Source: Heterohyrax brucei (Eukaryota; Chordata; Mammalia; Hyracoidea; Procaviidae). From it: a stretch of DNA of 64,000 nt. The stretch lies in the NCBI GenBank assembly GCA_028571685.1, contig CM053141.1, forward strand, positions 73,889,833-73,953,832, written 5' to 3'. The notes under the pieces are model-generated. The model was not told where the DNA came from. It was given only the letters and a program-made list of their open reading frames with translations, and did not search any database. This document shows positions 33,758-45,947 of this stretch, piece by piece. The translations under genes were made by a program, and so were the position numbers. Position 1 is the first letter of the stretch. The number at the start of each line of letters is the position of its first letter.

Positions 33758-34522
33758 GTTGGGGTGGAGGCCGGTGCCATGTGCTCAGGCGAAATCAAGG
33801 CCAACTGGCACAACTAACATTTTGCTAAGAGGGCTCTCTGCAGCCTATATTGGTGAGTGGTGTCTGAGGTCTTAAAAGCTGCCAAGCTGCCATCTGAGGG
33901 TGAAGCAAATGGTCCCAGCTCAGCAGGGATGGATGATCACTGAGGACCAAAATGACATGGTGGAAAGAACTCAGAGGACACAGAGACCCACATGAGTGGG
34001 TGTCTACATCGACTCGTGACCAGAAGAACCAGATGGTGCCTGGCCACCACCAGTGATAGCTGCAATGAAGCTCACTAAGTTGAGTCTCACTGGCAACACA
34101 AGAATAAAACGGGGTGCACTCTAAGATCTCCACTAAAAGACCACAATGGATGGTCCAGGGCCTTTGGGGTTCCCCTGGAATATGGCCCCTGGCCCTCATG
34201 CTGCCCTTTGCTCATAAATCATAATGAAGGTCCACTCTTCAGACAGGAATGGATTGGACTCGGTGATGCAGAGTGACCATATCTTGGGTGCACTTTATGG
34301 TTCTATACATCTATAGGATATCATCCTGCTGACCTCTTACTGGAGTAAGGGGAGTGGATGGAGAGGAGGGGAAAGGAGGCTGTTGGGAGGATGAGACATG
34401 TATGGAGCAGAGAGCAAGAGTGTGCTGTCACCAGACAGGGAGAGCAGTGGAAGCTGCATATAGGTGGGCATGCAAATTTATATGGGAATGTACATTTTCA
34501 TTCAATCATAATAAAAAATAAA
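33758..34522 (+). mobile_element. L1 3' module, solo full-length copy (D)
   Basis: 765 bp, the same length as copy A. Perfect 17 bp TSD AAAGATTTAGAATGTTT at 33741-33757 and 34523-34539. Begins GTTGGGGTGGAGGCCGGTG and ends CAATCATAATAAAAAATAAA. No L1 ORF2 sequence precedes it. Open frames across it are unrelated to any protein. Confidence 0.92.
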
Positions 34523-34539
34523 AAAGATTTAGAATGTTT

Positions 34540-34929
34540 TCCACCTTCTTTCTTTTTCTTGATGATTAGATAGTACGGATATTAATATTTGATAGTTTTA
34601 GAAAATGATGATTATGCACCAACCAAGTATAATAATTCAGTCAGGCAAAGATCAGCAATGGCACATTCATGGGATCAAAAGTTGTTGGGGAATAATAGTC
34701 ACACAGAATCAAAGTATCACCTCACAGAATTATTTATTAATTACACATGGAAGACAGGGATCTTAAGGAAACCACCTTAACTAAACAAACTCTGAATTTC
34801 TCATCTTAGTACAACCTAGTAATATGTGCTTCCTCACACAGCACAGTATGAAGTCCAAAACATCACCTATACAGCATTCTTGCCAAGGTGTTTCCTCTAA
34901 ATGTAATAATGGGGGGAGGAGCAAGGGAG
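34540..34929. other. Unassigned DNA
   Basis: Nothing recognised. Confidence 0.45.
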
Positions 34930-35899
34930 AACAATTTTTTAAATTGTGCTTTAGATGAAAACTTACAACACAAATTAGTTTCTCATGCAAAAAGTTACAC
35001 CCAAATTGTTTTGTGACATTGGTTGCAATTCCCACAATGTATCAGCACTCTCACTTTTTCCACCCTGGGGTTCCCGTGTCCATCTATCCAGTTTGCCTGC
35101 CCCTTCCAACTTCTCGCCTATGCTTTTGGGAAGGTGTTACCACTTGGTCTCATATACTTCACTGAACCAAGAGCCGCATTCCTCACTGGTGTCACCGTTT
35201 GCTTTATAGGCCTGTCTAACCTTTGGCTGAAGTGGACTTTAGGAGTGGTTTCAGCTGAGCTCGCAGAGTGTCTGGGAGGAGCACAGGCCTGGGGGTTTCT
35301 CCAGTCTCTGTCAGACCAGGAAGTCTGGTCTTTTTTTGTGAATGTGAATTTTGTTCTAAAGTTTTCATCAACTCTGTCCAGGACCCTCTATTGTGATCCC
35401 TGTCAGAGCACTTGGGAGATGGTAGTCAGGCACTACCTATTTCTTCTGGATCAGGCTGGTGGAGGCAGGTGTTCATGTGGTCCTTTAGTCCTTTAAGCTA
35501 ATATTTTCCTGTGTCTTTGAGTTTCTTCATTTTCTGTATCTTAGATAGCCACTTGCAGGTTTTTAAAACTCCAGATGATACTCAGTGAACTAAGATGTAG
35601 AACATTTTATCTACTATGCCAACTGACGCAGTTGTCTCCTGAGACCGCAGTTCAAAGCCCTCATCCCTAGCAACTTGATTTGTCAAAATGTTTGTAAGTG
35701 TCTAGGAAACTTCTGTTTTGAAACTTCTTTTGAATTGACTCAGTTGTGCTGACTTCCTCTTTGTGGTGTGTTGTTTTTCCCTTCACCAAAGTCGATACTT
35801 GTCTACTATCTGATTAGTGATTACACTTACCCTCTCTCTAATAAGCATCAAAGATTGTTTTTTTTTGTGTGTGTGTGTGTAAACCTTATCTTCAGTTTT

Positions 35900-37262
35900 T
35901 ATAACAATGATCTCACACAGTATTTGCCCTTTGGAGATTGACTTACTTCCTTATTTCACTCACAATAATGCCCTTCAGATTCATCCATGTTGTGAAATGT
36001 TTCATGCATTCATTACTGTTTTTATCATTGTGTAGTATTCCACTGTGTGTATATACTATAATTTGTTTATCCATTCATCTGTTGATGGGCACTTAGGATG
36101 TTTCCATCCTTTTGCTATTGTGCATAATGCTGCAGTGAACATGAGTGTGCATATATCCGCTCCTATTTCTCTACGGTATGTTCCTAGGAGTGGAATTGCT
36201 GGATCATACCATATTTCTATTTCTAGCATTTTAAGAAGATGTTGTCCCAGTGGTTGTACCATTTCATATTCTCACCAGCACTACATAAGAGTTCCAATCT
36301 CCTCACAACCTCTCCAACATTTATTATTAGCGCCAGTATTGTCAGGGTGAGATGGTATCTCGTAGCTTTGATTTGCATTTCTCTAATGGCTAATGATTGT
36401 GAGCATTTCTTCATGTGTCTTGTCACTGCCTGAATGTTGAATGTCTTCTTTGGTAAAGTATCTGTTCATAAACTTTGTCCACTTTTTAAACTGGATTATG
36501 TATCGTTTTGTTGAAGCGTTGAATTAGTTTTTAGATTAAAAACTTTTGTTGGCTATATCATAGACAAATTTTTGTCCCAGTCTGTATAGGTTCTCTTTTG
36601 GTGAAGTCTTTTTTTTCCCTTTATGATTGAATGAAAATGTACATCCCCATATAAATTTGCATGCTCACCTATATGCAGCTTCCACTGCTCTCCCTGCACA
36701 GTGACGGTGAAGTCTTTTGATAAGCATAGGTGTTTAACTTTTAGCAGCTCTCAGGTACCAAGTTGTTCTTCTGGTGTTTGTGGACTGTAGTTACGTTTCA
36801 TCTTCTGTTTATGCCATCAGTTGCCCATGGATCCCGATCCTGCTATTGTTCCTTTTTTTCTCCATGACTGCCATCATTAGGTTTTATATTTAATTCTTTG
36901 GTCAACAGTGAGTTAGCTTTTGCATGTGTTGTGAGGTATATGAGTCCTGTTTCTGTTTTATAGATGCACACCCAGTTATTCCAGCACTGTTTGTTAAAGA
37001 TTATCCTTTCCCCATTTAACGGTCTTTGACTTTTTGTCAATACCACTTGCCTGTAGGTGGATGGGTTTGCTTCTGGGTTCACAATTCTGTCCCACTGATT
37101 TATTTGTCTGTCGTTACACCAGGCTGTTTTAATAACTGTGTCTGTATAGTACATTCTGAGATTAGATACTCTGAGACCAACCACTTTGTTCTTCTTCTCA
37201 ATGTGCTTTACTTAGCCGGTCATTTTCCCTTTCCATATAAAGTCAGTAATAAGTTTGGACCA
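35900..37262 (-). pseudogene. L1 ORF2 C-terminal remnant
   Basis: Minus-strand pieces are recognisable as ORF2: LRMYYTDTVIKTAW and DRQINQWDRI (36843-37184), HMKKCSQSLAIREMQIKA (36223-36426), and PAIPLLGTYRRE with APLCTIAKGW-like residues (36056-36262). They lie in different frames with stops. A 93 bp module fragment splits it. Confidence 0.85.
36613..36705 (-). mobile_element. L1 3' module, 93 bp truncated insertion (copy G)
   Basis: Perfect 13 bp TSD GGTGAAGTCTTTT at 36600-36612 and 36706-36718. It contains only the A tail and the last part of the module, and lies in the older L1. Confidence 0.92.
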
Positions 37263-37542
37263 CATTCTTAATGAATGGCAAGATCAAGAAAGGCAAAAAA
37301 GTGATGGGGGACTATTTAAGAGTAAAGAGGCAAGATGACCAGTTGGAAGGAATAACCTTTGGTTAGCTCCTGTTTAAAGAAAAAAAAAAAAAAAAGCTGT
37401 AATAGAGGAAATGTGAAAATGTTCTACATAACATACTATTGTATTAATGTTAATTTTGGGAGGTATGTTAATGGTACGGTGATTATGTACAAGAATGTGT
37501 TTAGGCTGAAGTGTCAGTGTATTTGAAAATTACTTTTAAATA

Positions 37543-37674
37543 CAAAAACACCAAACCCACTGCTGACCAACTCATAGTGAACCTATAGAGCAGAGAACTG
37601 CCCCATAGGTTTCCCCAGTGTGTTGTAATATTTATGGAAGCAGACTGCCACATTTTCTCCCAAAGAGTGACTAG
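37543..37674 (-). repeat. AfroSINE type B, partial
   Basis: CACCAAACCCACTGCTGACC to the type B middle GGAAGCAGACTGCCACATT. Confidence 0.85.
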
Positions 37675-37839
37675 TTGTCAGATTTAGGTTCAGAGGAATC
37701 ATTGGCCCTTATTTTATCCAAGATGCATGATCAGAGGCTGTAACTATCAATGGCAAAAGATAATCGAGCTATGACAACTGATTATTTTGGGCTCCATTTG
37801 GAAGGTGCCACGGCAGCCATTTACCTGAAGTTCTCTTCC

Positions 37840-38150
37840 ACACATAATGCCATCAAGTATATTTCAAAATAATAAAACAAAACTGTATCATTTACAAAAC
37901 TTATTCAAGTTCAAAGATAGGGCACTCTTATTGAAATATCATTTAGCAGAAGTAGATGACAAAGACATTATGTATACATTCCATGTGTATATGGAGAGGG
38001 AGATGCAGAGAGAGAAAGGAAATGATGGAAATGTTAACAACTGGTAAATGTAGGTGAAAGACAGAGGTGTCTGTGTGTCATTTTCTCAACTTTTCTGTAG
38101 GTTTGAACTTTTCTGACACAGTAAGTTAGGAACAAATAAAAACATGATTT
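37840..38150 (+). mobile_element. Old L1 3' UTR fragment
   Basis: TGTTAACAACTGGTAAATGT, then CTCAACTTTTCTGTAGG and a final AACAAATAAAAACATG resemble the 3' end of old mammalian L1. Confidence 0.5.
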
Positions 38151-38529
38151 TTCTTCCTAATTGCCCAAAATGCCAGCTCCTGCATTGAGACATTTTAGAA
38201 AATATACAAGAATAAAACAATCATGAATTTTTTTTTTTTTTTTTGCCTGCACACCTCCTCCTACCATTCCCATCTATTGACTGCTGCTTCTTGTCACTTG
38301 ACCTCTCTGGTACAGAGGTCAACATTTCTAACTACCATTCTAGTAGGAAGATGTCATTTACATTTCCCTAGATTCTATAAACTGGGCTTCACAAGTTTAA
38401 TCATTGTTTTGAAGCCACAAACTTTAAAGGTAAATGCTCCAGTGTTACCAAAAGAAAAACAAAATATTTTTTAATAGGAAAGTGCTAGGTTGACACTCAA
38501 AATTCCAGAAAATCCAACACATGTTTACA
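38151..38529. other. Unassigned DNA with poly(T)
   Basis: Contains a run of about 17 T near 38228. Otherwise no feature. Confidence 0.45.
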
Positions 38530-39000
38530 AGAAATGCTTAAAATCTTCCAAAGGCTTCCTTGTGCAGTCAGAAGCAAACACATACTTGGTGGCATGGCAC
38601 ACTGACTTCATTTGCCCAACTCTGCCCTTCCTTCTGCGCCCCTTGTGTTTTCAGTTTCCAGAGCTGTCCTAGATGCTGTTGTGGGATGTTATCTGCCCAC
38701 ATCTTTGCATGGCTTGCCCTTTCTCATCATTGAAATCTAAACTCAAAAATCACTTCCTCAGAGCAGCTCCAAACAACATCCTTACCCAAGGAAGTCTCTC
38801 CCTTGCCCCTTCCTTCCTTCTCTGTTCCCTTACCACTATCTGAAATTGTTTACTTTCTGTTTAATCATTTCTATTGCAGTCTTTTCCCAACTAGAGCACA
38901 GGTCTCCACAAGGCACTTTGCCTATCTACGGTCCATTGTATCATCAGGGCTTAGAACAGGATTTGTACGCAGCAGGAGCTCAGGAAATATTTTTTGACTG
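38530..39000 (+). mobile_element. L2 LINE 3' end
   Basis: CTTTGCATGGCTTGCCCTTT, AAATCACTTCCTCAGAGCAG, CAGGGCTTAGAACAGG and CAGGAGCTCAGGAAATATTT follow the order of the L2 3' end (ORF C-terminus and UTR). Confidence 0.75.
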
Positions 39001-39265
39001 AATTAAATATTCCTTTTCAAAGAGAAATCCCAAATGTGCACTTACACCACACCCTGTGTCAGCTGGCATGTTGATTTCAGAAGCTGCAGCGAGCTCCCCT
39101 TTGTAAGCTCATTCTCTTTCCTAAACAGACATTTTATCCTGAAGAAACTCTAAATAAAACCAGTAAAGTGTCCATTTGGAATTTCCTATAATGAATACAA
39201 GAAGTATACGAAGTATACCTCAAAATAAACAGGTCAAGAGAAACATTTTTGTGTGGTAAACATAT

Positions 39266-39444
39266 ATGTAGAAACCGTGATGGCGTAGTGGTTAAGTGCG
39301 ACAGCTGCTAACCAAAACGTGGGCAGTTCAGATCTGCCAGGTGGTTCCTGAAAACTCTGTGGGGCAGCTCTATTCTGAACTATAGGGTCACTAGGAGTTA
39401 CAGTCAACTCAGCAGCAGTGGGTTTGGCTTTTTGGGTTTGGAAA
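39266..39444 (+). repeat. AfroSINE type A
   Basis: GAAACCGTGATGGCGTAGTGG start, with a GTTTGGCTTTTTGGGTTTGG tail. Confidence 0.92.
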
Positions 39445-39564
39445 TATATATGTAACATTTGCCATTTAAACATTCTTCACAGGTATAATTTATTATTTGT
39501 ATTTATTAATTGTATTCTTCATGTGCAGCTACTACTGTTATTCATTTTCAGGCATTTTTAAGCA

Positions 39565-39596
39565 TTTGTGTGTGTGTGCATATGTGTGTGTGTGTT
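39565..39596. repeat. TG microsatellite
   Basis: Imperfect TG repeat broken by CATA. Confidence 0.85.
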
Positions 39597-39599
39597 CGT

Positions 39600-39752
39600 A
39601 GTAAATAAGTAGAGATAACAAAAACACTGGCTGTTATACTGCCAACTGCACATGTACAGTTTGGTGACATTAATTACCTTCATCACGTTCAACCCTCACC
39701 ATTATCCATTCCCAATTCTTGCATCACCCTTCAAGATAAATTATTTGAAAAT
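39600..39752 (-). mobile_element. Old L1 3' UTR fragment
   Basis: CAGTTTGGTGACATTAATTA and CACCATTATCCATTCCCAAT match the reverse strand of old L1 3' regions. Confidence 0.55.
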
Positions 39753-40125
39753 TTTTATTGTGATCAAGTGAAAGTTTACAATCCATGTCAACTTGCCATA
39801 CAAAACCCTGAGCACCCGCCTCTGTGCAGCTCTATCTGCTCTCCTCACCCTGTGACAGAAAACTCTTCCAGTATCCACTCAACCAACACCTGTCACCTCC
39901 TCTCCAATCTCTCCTCTCCCTTCCAAAAGTAGGGCAGCCTCATGTATCTATGAAACCATGACGTACACAGACCACCTGCATCACTGTGTCCTAGTCCAGT
40001 CCAGTCTTTGCAGTGTTCACTTCAGTACTGGTCTCAGTTGCGGGCTAGCAGCAGTCCAGGAGCCGTGTTCCCAAGGTACCCTCCAGGCTGTCAGACCATC
40101 AAGTCTAGTTTAATAGAGTTCAAGA
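39753..40125 (-). mobile_element. L1 3' module, older truncated copy
   Basis: TTTTTATTGTGATCAAGTGA, GCAGCTCTATCTGCTCTCC and GTCCTAGTCCAGTCCAGTC belong to the same older branch as the module at 51208-51965. The copy is 5' truncated and inserted next to an old L1 fragment. Confidence 0.75.
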
Positions 40126-40599
40126 GAAACTTTGATCCCCTTAAAATGTATCTTTTTTATTCCCACCCAGTTCAAATGTTTTTCCTAGGATTGTAATTTC
40201 TTGATAAGTTACTTTTATTATTTTTTAAGTTTAGGTACACAGGAGGTAAATAGTCCCATGAAGTTAAAATTAGATACAAAAACACAGTATTTGGTTAATG
40301 TTTACCTTCTTTTCCTTTTTCCAGCTTAAAAAAGGCCAGTGCCTGAAATAGCTTACAAGGTCAGTTCTTGAACCATAACTGATACAATTAAAAAAATCAG
40401 CCCAGATGCTTTCTCTGGATTATCCACATGACTGTGCTGCGTTCTGTCCAGACCAAGCCACCCTCATTTTCTACCTGCTTTAGAGGATGATCTCAGTTTA
40501 CTCTGTTCCGATCAAGTTATTTAATGCCAGTGTTTAAGAATGTTACAAACTTCCTAGGTCTCTAGTTACCCTCTAAGAAAGTCTCTATACCCTATCCCT
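40126..40599. other. Unassigned DNA
   Basis: No feature recognised. Confidence 0.45.
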
Positions 40600-41060
40600 A
40601 GGGTGAAAAATAGTATTATAAAATATAAAATTCACATTAAAAAGTACATAAACATACGTGTGCAGTTTAACAAATTGTTAAACCACATAACCTTTGCTCA
40701 GGTGAAGAAATAGAATATTGCTTCACCCAGGGCATCTCCGCTTCCTTGCTTCCTGGGCTCACCCTCTCTTTTGGCACAAAAGGTAATCACCATCTTGACT
40801 CTGGAGACAATTTCCTTGCTTTTCTTCACAGTTTTGCCACTTATGTATATATCTTCAAATAATATAGTCCAGTTTTGCCTGTTTTTGAACTGTGTATAAA
40901 TGGAACCATACTGTATTTTTAGGGTACTTACTTATTTTGCTTGCAATGTTATATTTGAAATATTTACCAATTTTGGAGTACTTATAATTGGTTCATTCTC
41001 ATCAGTAACAGCCTATTATACTCAATTTTTTTTAGAATTCTTTTCTCTACAGCCGCATTC
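40600..41060 (-). mobile_element. Old L1 3' region
   Basis: CAGGTGAAGAAATAGAATAT, CCAGTTTTGCCTGTTTTTGA and TATAAATGGAACCATACTGT match the reverse strand of old mammalian L1 3' sequence. Confidence 0.65.
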
Positions 41061-41324
41061 GAAAATCTGTCTCTGGATAGTTTCAAGGTGTTCGATTATT
41101 TTCTAGAGGCAAAAAGTACTATTAGTATAGTAAAACCGCTAAGAACATTAATTCTGGGATCAAATGCTTTGTGTTAGAATACCAGCTTCAGTTTAACAGA
41201 TATCTTGAGTAAATGATCAAACTTTTCTGTACCTTAGTCACTTATTTGGTGCTGCCACAACAGAAGCACCACACGCAAATGGCTTTAACAAAGAGAATTC
41301 TCTCACAGTTGAGGAGGCTAAAAA

Positions 41325-41496
41325 ACCAAAAAAATAAAACTCACTGCCACTGAGTTGACTGTAACTGACAGTGACCCTATAGGACCCAGCTGAACTGCCC
41401 CACAGAATTTCCAAGGAGTGCCTGGTGGATTCAAACTGCAGACCTTTGATTTAGCAGAGGTAGCACTTAACCCCTATGCCACTAGGGTTTCCCTGG
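41325..41496 (-). repeat. AfroSINE type A inside LTR
   Basis: TSD GGAGGCTAAAA (near 41311) and GGAGGCTAGAA (near 41497). Confidence 0.9.
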
Positions 41497-41799
41497 GGAG
41501 GCTAGAAGTGCAAATTCAGGGTTCCAGCTACAGCAGAATGCTTTCTCTGTCAGGTCTGGAGGAAGGTCTTCGTCATTCAATCTTCCCATAGTCTATAAGC
41601 TTCATGAGAGCAGGGACCCTGGGGCAAAAGGATGAGCTCTATTCTAGGACCTTCTCTCTTGGTGGTAGGAGATCCCTACCCTCTCTGTTTAATTCTCTTT
41701 CATACCTCAAAAGAGACTCCAAATAAAACCTAATCCTGTAGATGGAATCCTGGCTCATTAACATAATTGCCTCTAATCCTACCTCATTAACATCATGGG

Positions 41800-41961
41800 A
41801 AACCCTCGGTGGCGTAGCAGTGAAGTGCTATGGCTGCTAACCAAAAGGTTGGCAGCTTGAATCTTCCGAGTACTCCTTGGAAGGTATAGGGCAGTTCTAC
41901 TCTGTCCTGTATGGTTGCTCTGAGTTGGAAGTCAACGATGGTAGTGGGTTGGGTTTGGTTC
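41800..41961 (+). repeat. AfroSINE type A inside LTR
   Basis: TSD AACATCATGG before and AACATCACAG after. Confidence 0.9.
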
Positions 41962-42221
41962 AACATCACAGAGGTTAGGATTTAACAAACACAAAGCCTA
42001 ATCATATCAGATCAGCAAATGGTGGATAACCACACAATGTTAGCAAGCATGGCCTAGCTACCTTGGTACACATTTTTCGGGGATACAATTCAATCCAATA
42101 ACAGCTTTCCAATCTGTAAAACAGGAAAAATAATAGTACATCTTCATGTTGTTTTAAAGTCAAACTGAAATTTGAAAACATCCATAAAACACAATGCCTG
42201 GGACATGTTTACTTTCAGTAA

Positions 42222-42880
42222 ATGGTGGCTATTATTATTATTACTACTATACTTGTTGAGTTTCCAGTTTAGGTGCTGCCTCTTTGTTCAACCTTGGATT
42301 CCTCCTTGTAGAAATCTTGCTTAACACATTGGAATCGAGGAAACAGAAGCTTGCTCACTAAGTGTCATCATTCTCTCTGGAATTACCTTTTTGATGACTT
42401 CCCCATAATTGTTACCATAGATGTGTTCAAGGAACTTGTCTTTTATAGACTGGAAGCCTCCCTCCTCATGGGTGGGTGGGGAAACAAGAAGGCCTTTCTG
42501 GTCAGACCCTCAGCAACTCCAAACTGAGTTGCATTTGAACAATTACCGATCAGGCATTCACTCACTGAGAAGGTCAGGTACAGTGGAAATACCTGTCTCC
42601 CATCCTTTCTCCTTTAAGATGTAGTACTCAAGGTTAAGCCGTGAAATGCTATTAAGGAATGTGTTGTTTTCACAATGGAAGGAAACTGCTTCTGAGAAAT
42701 GGATAAGGCTCCAACAGGCACAAAGGACTCAGAGTCAATTACACAAATATTTATGGAGTACCTACTATGTGACAGGGACCATTTCAGGCAGAGGAGATAC
42801 AGAAATGACTTGTTAAATTTATGAAGACTTGTTTAATGGCCCAGCAAATAGTCTATCTCAGTGAATGTTCCATATGCTCC
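42222..42880. other. Unassigned DNA
   Basis: No gene recognised. It includes a short TTA run near 42230-42245. Confidence 0.45.
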
Positions 42881-43038
42881 CCAACAACCTTATGAAGATA
42901 TTATTATTTATTAGTCTCAATTTATACTGGAGAAAAACAAGGTGTCTATGTAATTTAACTTCCTTAATCCCATTCAACAAATAAATGGTAACACTGAGAT
43001 TTAAACCTAGATTTATACCACCATAATTCGAGCTTCTA
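42881..43038 (-). repeat. MIR SINE, diverged
   Basis: ACAACCTTATGAAGATATTA and GAGATTTAAACCTAGATTTA give the reverse-strand MIR order. Confidence 0.6.
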
Positions 43039-43272
43039 ATTTTTCCCCTTCACACATAAAAGGAAAAATACTGGTTTTAAATTATTATTATTTCTTTTTC
43101 TACAGGTAAAATCACCAAATTTCTAATATAGGTCTTCTGAGAATAATACTTACTTTTGAGTAGTTAGGATTTTCACCAAATAAAGTTCAATCATGAATAA
43201 TACTACACTAAATTGCCAAGAAGGAATATTTAAAATAATTACATTTGTGCTACAATTTATGATTATGTAACA

Positions 43273-43441
43273 TGAATCAATAGTCTTGGTGACACAGCTG
43301 TTAAAACCTACAGCTCTAGCCAAACGGTCAGCAGTTGGAACCTACCAGCTGCCCCCTGGAAACCCTATGGGCAGTTCTACTGTAGAGTCGCTATGAGTTA
43401 GAATTGACTCAGCAACAACGGATTTGATTTTCTGGTTTTAA
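43273..43441 (+). repeat. AfroSINE type A
   Basis: TSD-like TAACATGA on both sides (near 43268 and 43439). Confidence 0.9.
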
Positions 43442-43602
43442 CATGATAAAATTGAACATGATATTATCTAGCATTCAACCAATTTTGGCTCCTTATTTAA
43501 GAATGATGTGTTTGGGTTTTAAGCCTGGATTTTCTGGCCAACACTTTCAACTCCTACATAATATCTACAATATTAGGCGATAGTGAAAAGAGCACAGTTT
43601 TT

Positions 43603-44143
43603 TCTTTTTATTATTTAACATGACTGAGTGAAAATGTACATTCCCATATAAATTTGCATGCCCACCTATATGCAGCTTCCACTGCTCTCCCTCTCCAGTG
43701 ACAGCGCACTATTCCTCTCTGCTCCATACCTGTCCAATCCTCCCAACAGCCTTCTTTCCCCTCCTCTCCATCCACTCCCCTTCCTCCAGCCAGAGATCAG
43801 CAAGATGATACCCTATAGACGTATAGAACCATAAAGTGCATCCAATATATGGTCACTCTGCATCACCAAGTCCAATCCATTCCTGTCCAAAGAGTGGACC
43901 TTCGTTATAATTTATGGGTAAGGGCAGCATCAGGGCCGGGGGCCATGCTCTCAGGGGAACCCCAAAACCGCTGGACCATCAATTGAGGTCTCTTAGTGGA
44001 GATCTCAGGATGCACCCCTTTTTATTCTTGCGTTGCCAGTGAGACTCCTCTCTGTGAGCTCCATCGTGGCTATCACTAGTGGTGGCCAGGCACCATCCAG
44101 TTCTTCGGGTCCCAAGTCGATGTAGGCACCCACTCTTGTGGGT
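43603..44143 (-). mobile_element. L1 3' module, 5'-truncated (copy E)
   Basis: 541 bp. TSD AAGAGCACAGTTTTT (43588-43602) and AAGAGCACTGTTTTT (44144-44158). It ends inside the module at CACCCACTCTTGTGGG, so it lost about 225 bp from its 5' end. Confidence 0.92.
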
Positions 44144-44158
44144 AAGAGCACTGTTTTT

Positions 44159-44619
44159 AGATTTTTCAATGTTGTGTACATTCACTAGAAAATTAATCAG
44201 AACTGAATACAACTGGCATGCTAACATTCCAACATGAGTTTAGTTTAATATTAGGTTAAACCATACTAAATTGCCATTTTGTAGTTAAAAACAGGCAAAT
44301 ATTGTCAAATTTCATATATTTTAACTTAATAAATCCTATTTTTCCAGATGTGGAAAGTCAGCAGTAGCTAGAAAGTAAGCTTCACTAAAATAAGTATTTT
44401 CGAGTTTTGTTCACTACTGTGCAGAGTAGGTATGCAAAAAGTAGTTGCTGAATAAATTGAATTAAGAAAACAAATAAAATATAATCTCGATCCCCATACA
44501 ATGTACTTTTGGATTTAAGTTTAGTTTGGAAATAAGAAAAAAGATATGATACACATAAGTTACTTTCTTAAAATGCTAACAAGTTAATTAAAAAACTCAA
44601 TTTACCCAAGATCATTTAA
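44159..44619. other. Unassigned AT-rich DNA
   Basis: No feature recognised. Confidence 0.45.
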
Positions 44620-45262
44620 AACATGTCCATGCCACAACATGTACATGAATGCTCACAGAAGCACCATCCATAATAACCAAGAAGTAGAACTCCAATCCCT
44701 ATCAACTGATGAAGGGATAAGTAAATGCTGTATGTCCACGCAATGGAATATTATTCAGTAATGAAAATGTACTGAGTACTGATATACGCTGAGACATGAA
44801 TAATAAATCTTGAAAACATTAAGTAAAAGAAGGCAGACCCAAAAGTCCACAAGTAAAAGCAAAATAACAACACACACATACACAAAATGAACCCGTTGCT
44901 GTCAAGTCAATTCCAAACCATAGTGACCCTGTGGGACCCAGCAGAACTGCCTCATAGGGTTTCCAAGCTGGTTGATTCAAACTCCTGACTTTTTGGTTAG
45001 CAGCTAAGCCCTTAACCGCTGTGCTACCAGGGCTCCATACCCAGAAGCAAATCTATAGATAGAAAGCAGGATTAATGGTTGCCAGGGGCTGCCAGGAGGA
45101 AAACACAGGAATGACTAATGAGTACAGGGGGATGATGAAAATGTTCTGGCATTAAGTGGCGATGGATGCACAAACTTTTGAAAACAACAAAGAAACACTG
45201 TACTATACACTTTAAAAGGGTGACTACAATGATACACAAATTATGTCATTTTTAAAAAGTGA
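44620..45262 (+). mobile_element. Old L1 3' region
   Basis: CACAGAAGCACCATCCATAA, AATGGAATATTATTCAGTAA, GGTTGCCAGGGGCTGCCAGG and ACTTTAAAAGGGTGAC are L1 3' landmarks. A SINE interrupts them. Confidence 0.75.
44884..45037 (-). repeat. AfroSINE type A inside old L1
   Basis: From AATGAACCCGTTGCTGTCAA to GTGCTACCAGGGCTCC. Confidence 0.9.
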
Positions 45263-45825
45263 AAAACACTAAGACTTCTTCAGAATATGTCAAAGTACAC
45301 TGTAATAGACATGTGTTTACAAATCTGAGTTTTAGGAAACGTTCCCTTGTTTAATTATAAACTGAGTGGAATGTTTGGAGATTTTAGTAATCTAACAGGG
45401 AACATTAAGAGGATTAACCTAACTTCCTCAAATATTAATACCAATTTAAACTGCATGATTCACAAAAAGTACAGCCATATTAAAATAATTGTAGCAATGA
45501 CTTCCATAAAAAAACAGATTACTCATTACGGCTATCATCATGTAAAATATTTTATATTTATCTAATGCTTTACCTTCATTAAGCATTGAATTGTTTCTAA
45601 GACATGGGAGTGCCACACCTTAACCCACGTGATTAAAGTCAGAAAAGTGGGTGGGACCGGACAGAAATTGATTAGCAATGCTAACATTCTAGATGTAAAC
45701 ACAAACTGAAACAGGCTTTCAGAAATCTAAATTCCAGCCTTTAACTTAAACGCAGACAAATAAACTGCAGGAATTAAAATCACCACATCTTAGTGTGTGT
45801 GTGTATATATATAATAAATATAATA
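45263..45825. other. Unassigned DNA with TG/TA tract
   Basis: No gene recognised. A TG/TA microsatellite lies at about 45791-45816, just before the next SINE. Confidence 0.45.
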
Positions 45826-45947
45826 AGGAGCCTTGGAAGTGTACCTAAAGCCCAGCTGTCATTCGAAAAATTGGCTGTTGAAACTCACCCATCGGTTCCT
45901 CCGAAGAAAGACCTGGCAATCTGCTCCCACAAAGATTTTTTTAAAAA

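Larger units (their letters stand above)
34930..37262 (-). mobile_element. L1 3' part with older 3' module
   Basis: The minus strand reads ORF2 C-terminal region (37262 to about 35900), then an old version of the 3' module (about 35664-34930) ending in an A-rich tail. Here too the module follows ORF2 directly. The copy is 5' truncated. Confidence 0.8.
41228..42103 (-). mobile_element. MaLR-type solo LTR with two nested SINEs
   Basis: Starts TGTACCTTAGTCACTTATTT and ends CAATTCAATCCAATAACA. Removing the SINEs leaves an LTR of about 540 bp, the usual length for this family here. Confidence 0.78.
41130..42220 (+). repeat. MIR SINE split by LTR
   Basis: TCTGGGATCAAATGCTTTG to AAACTTTTC before the LTR, then CCAATCTGTAAAACAGG and CAATGCCTGGGACATG after it. 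The join restores MIR order, which fixes the LTR as the later arrival. Confidence 0.65.

Noticed and set aside
33825..34199. 124-codon minus-strand frame, similar to frames at 26329, 27759 and 29148
   Set aside because: The frames are similar because all are copies of the L1 3' module. They differ in length, carry stops at different places and have no conserved start.
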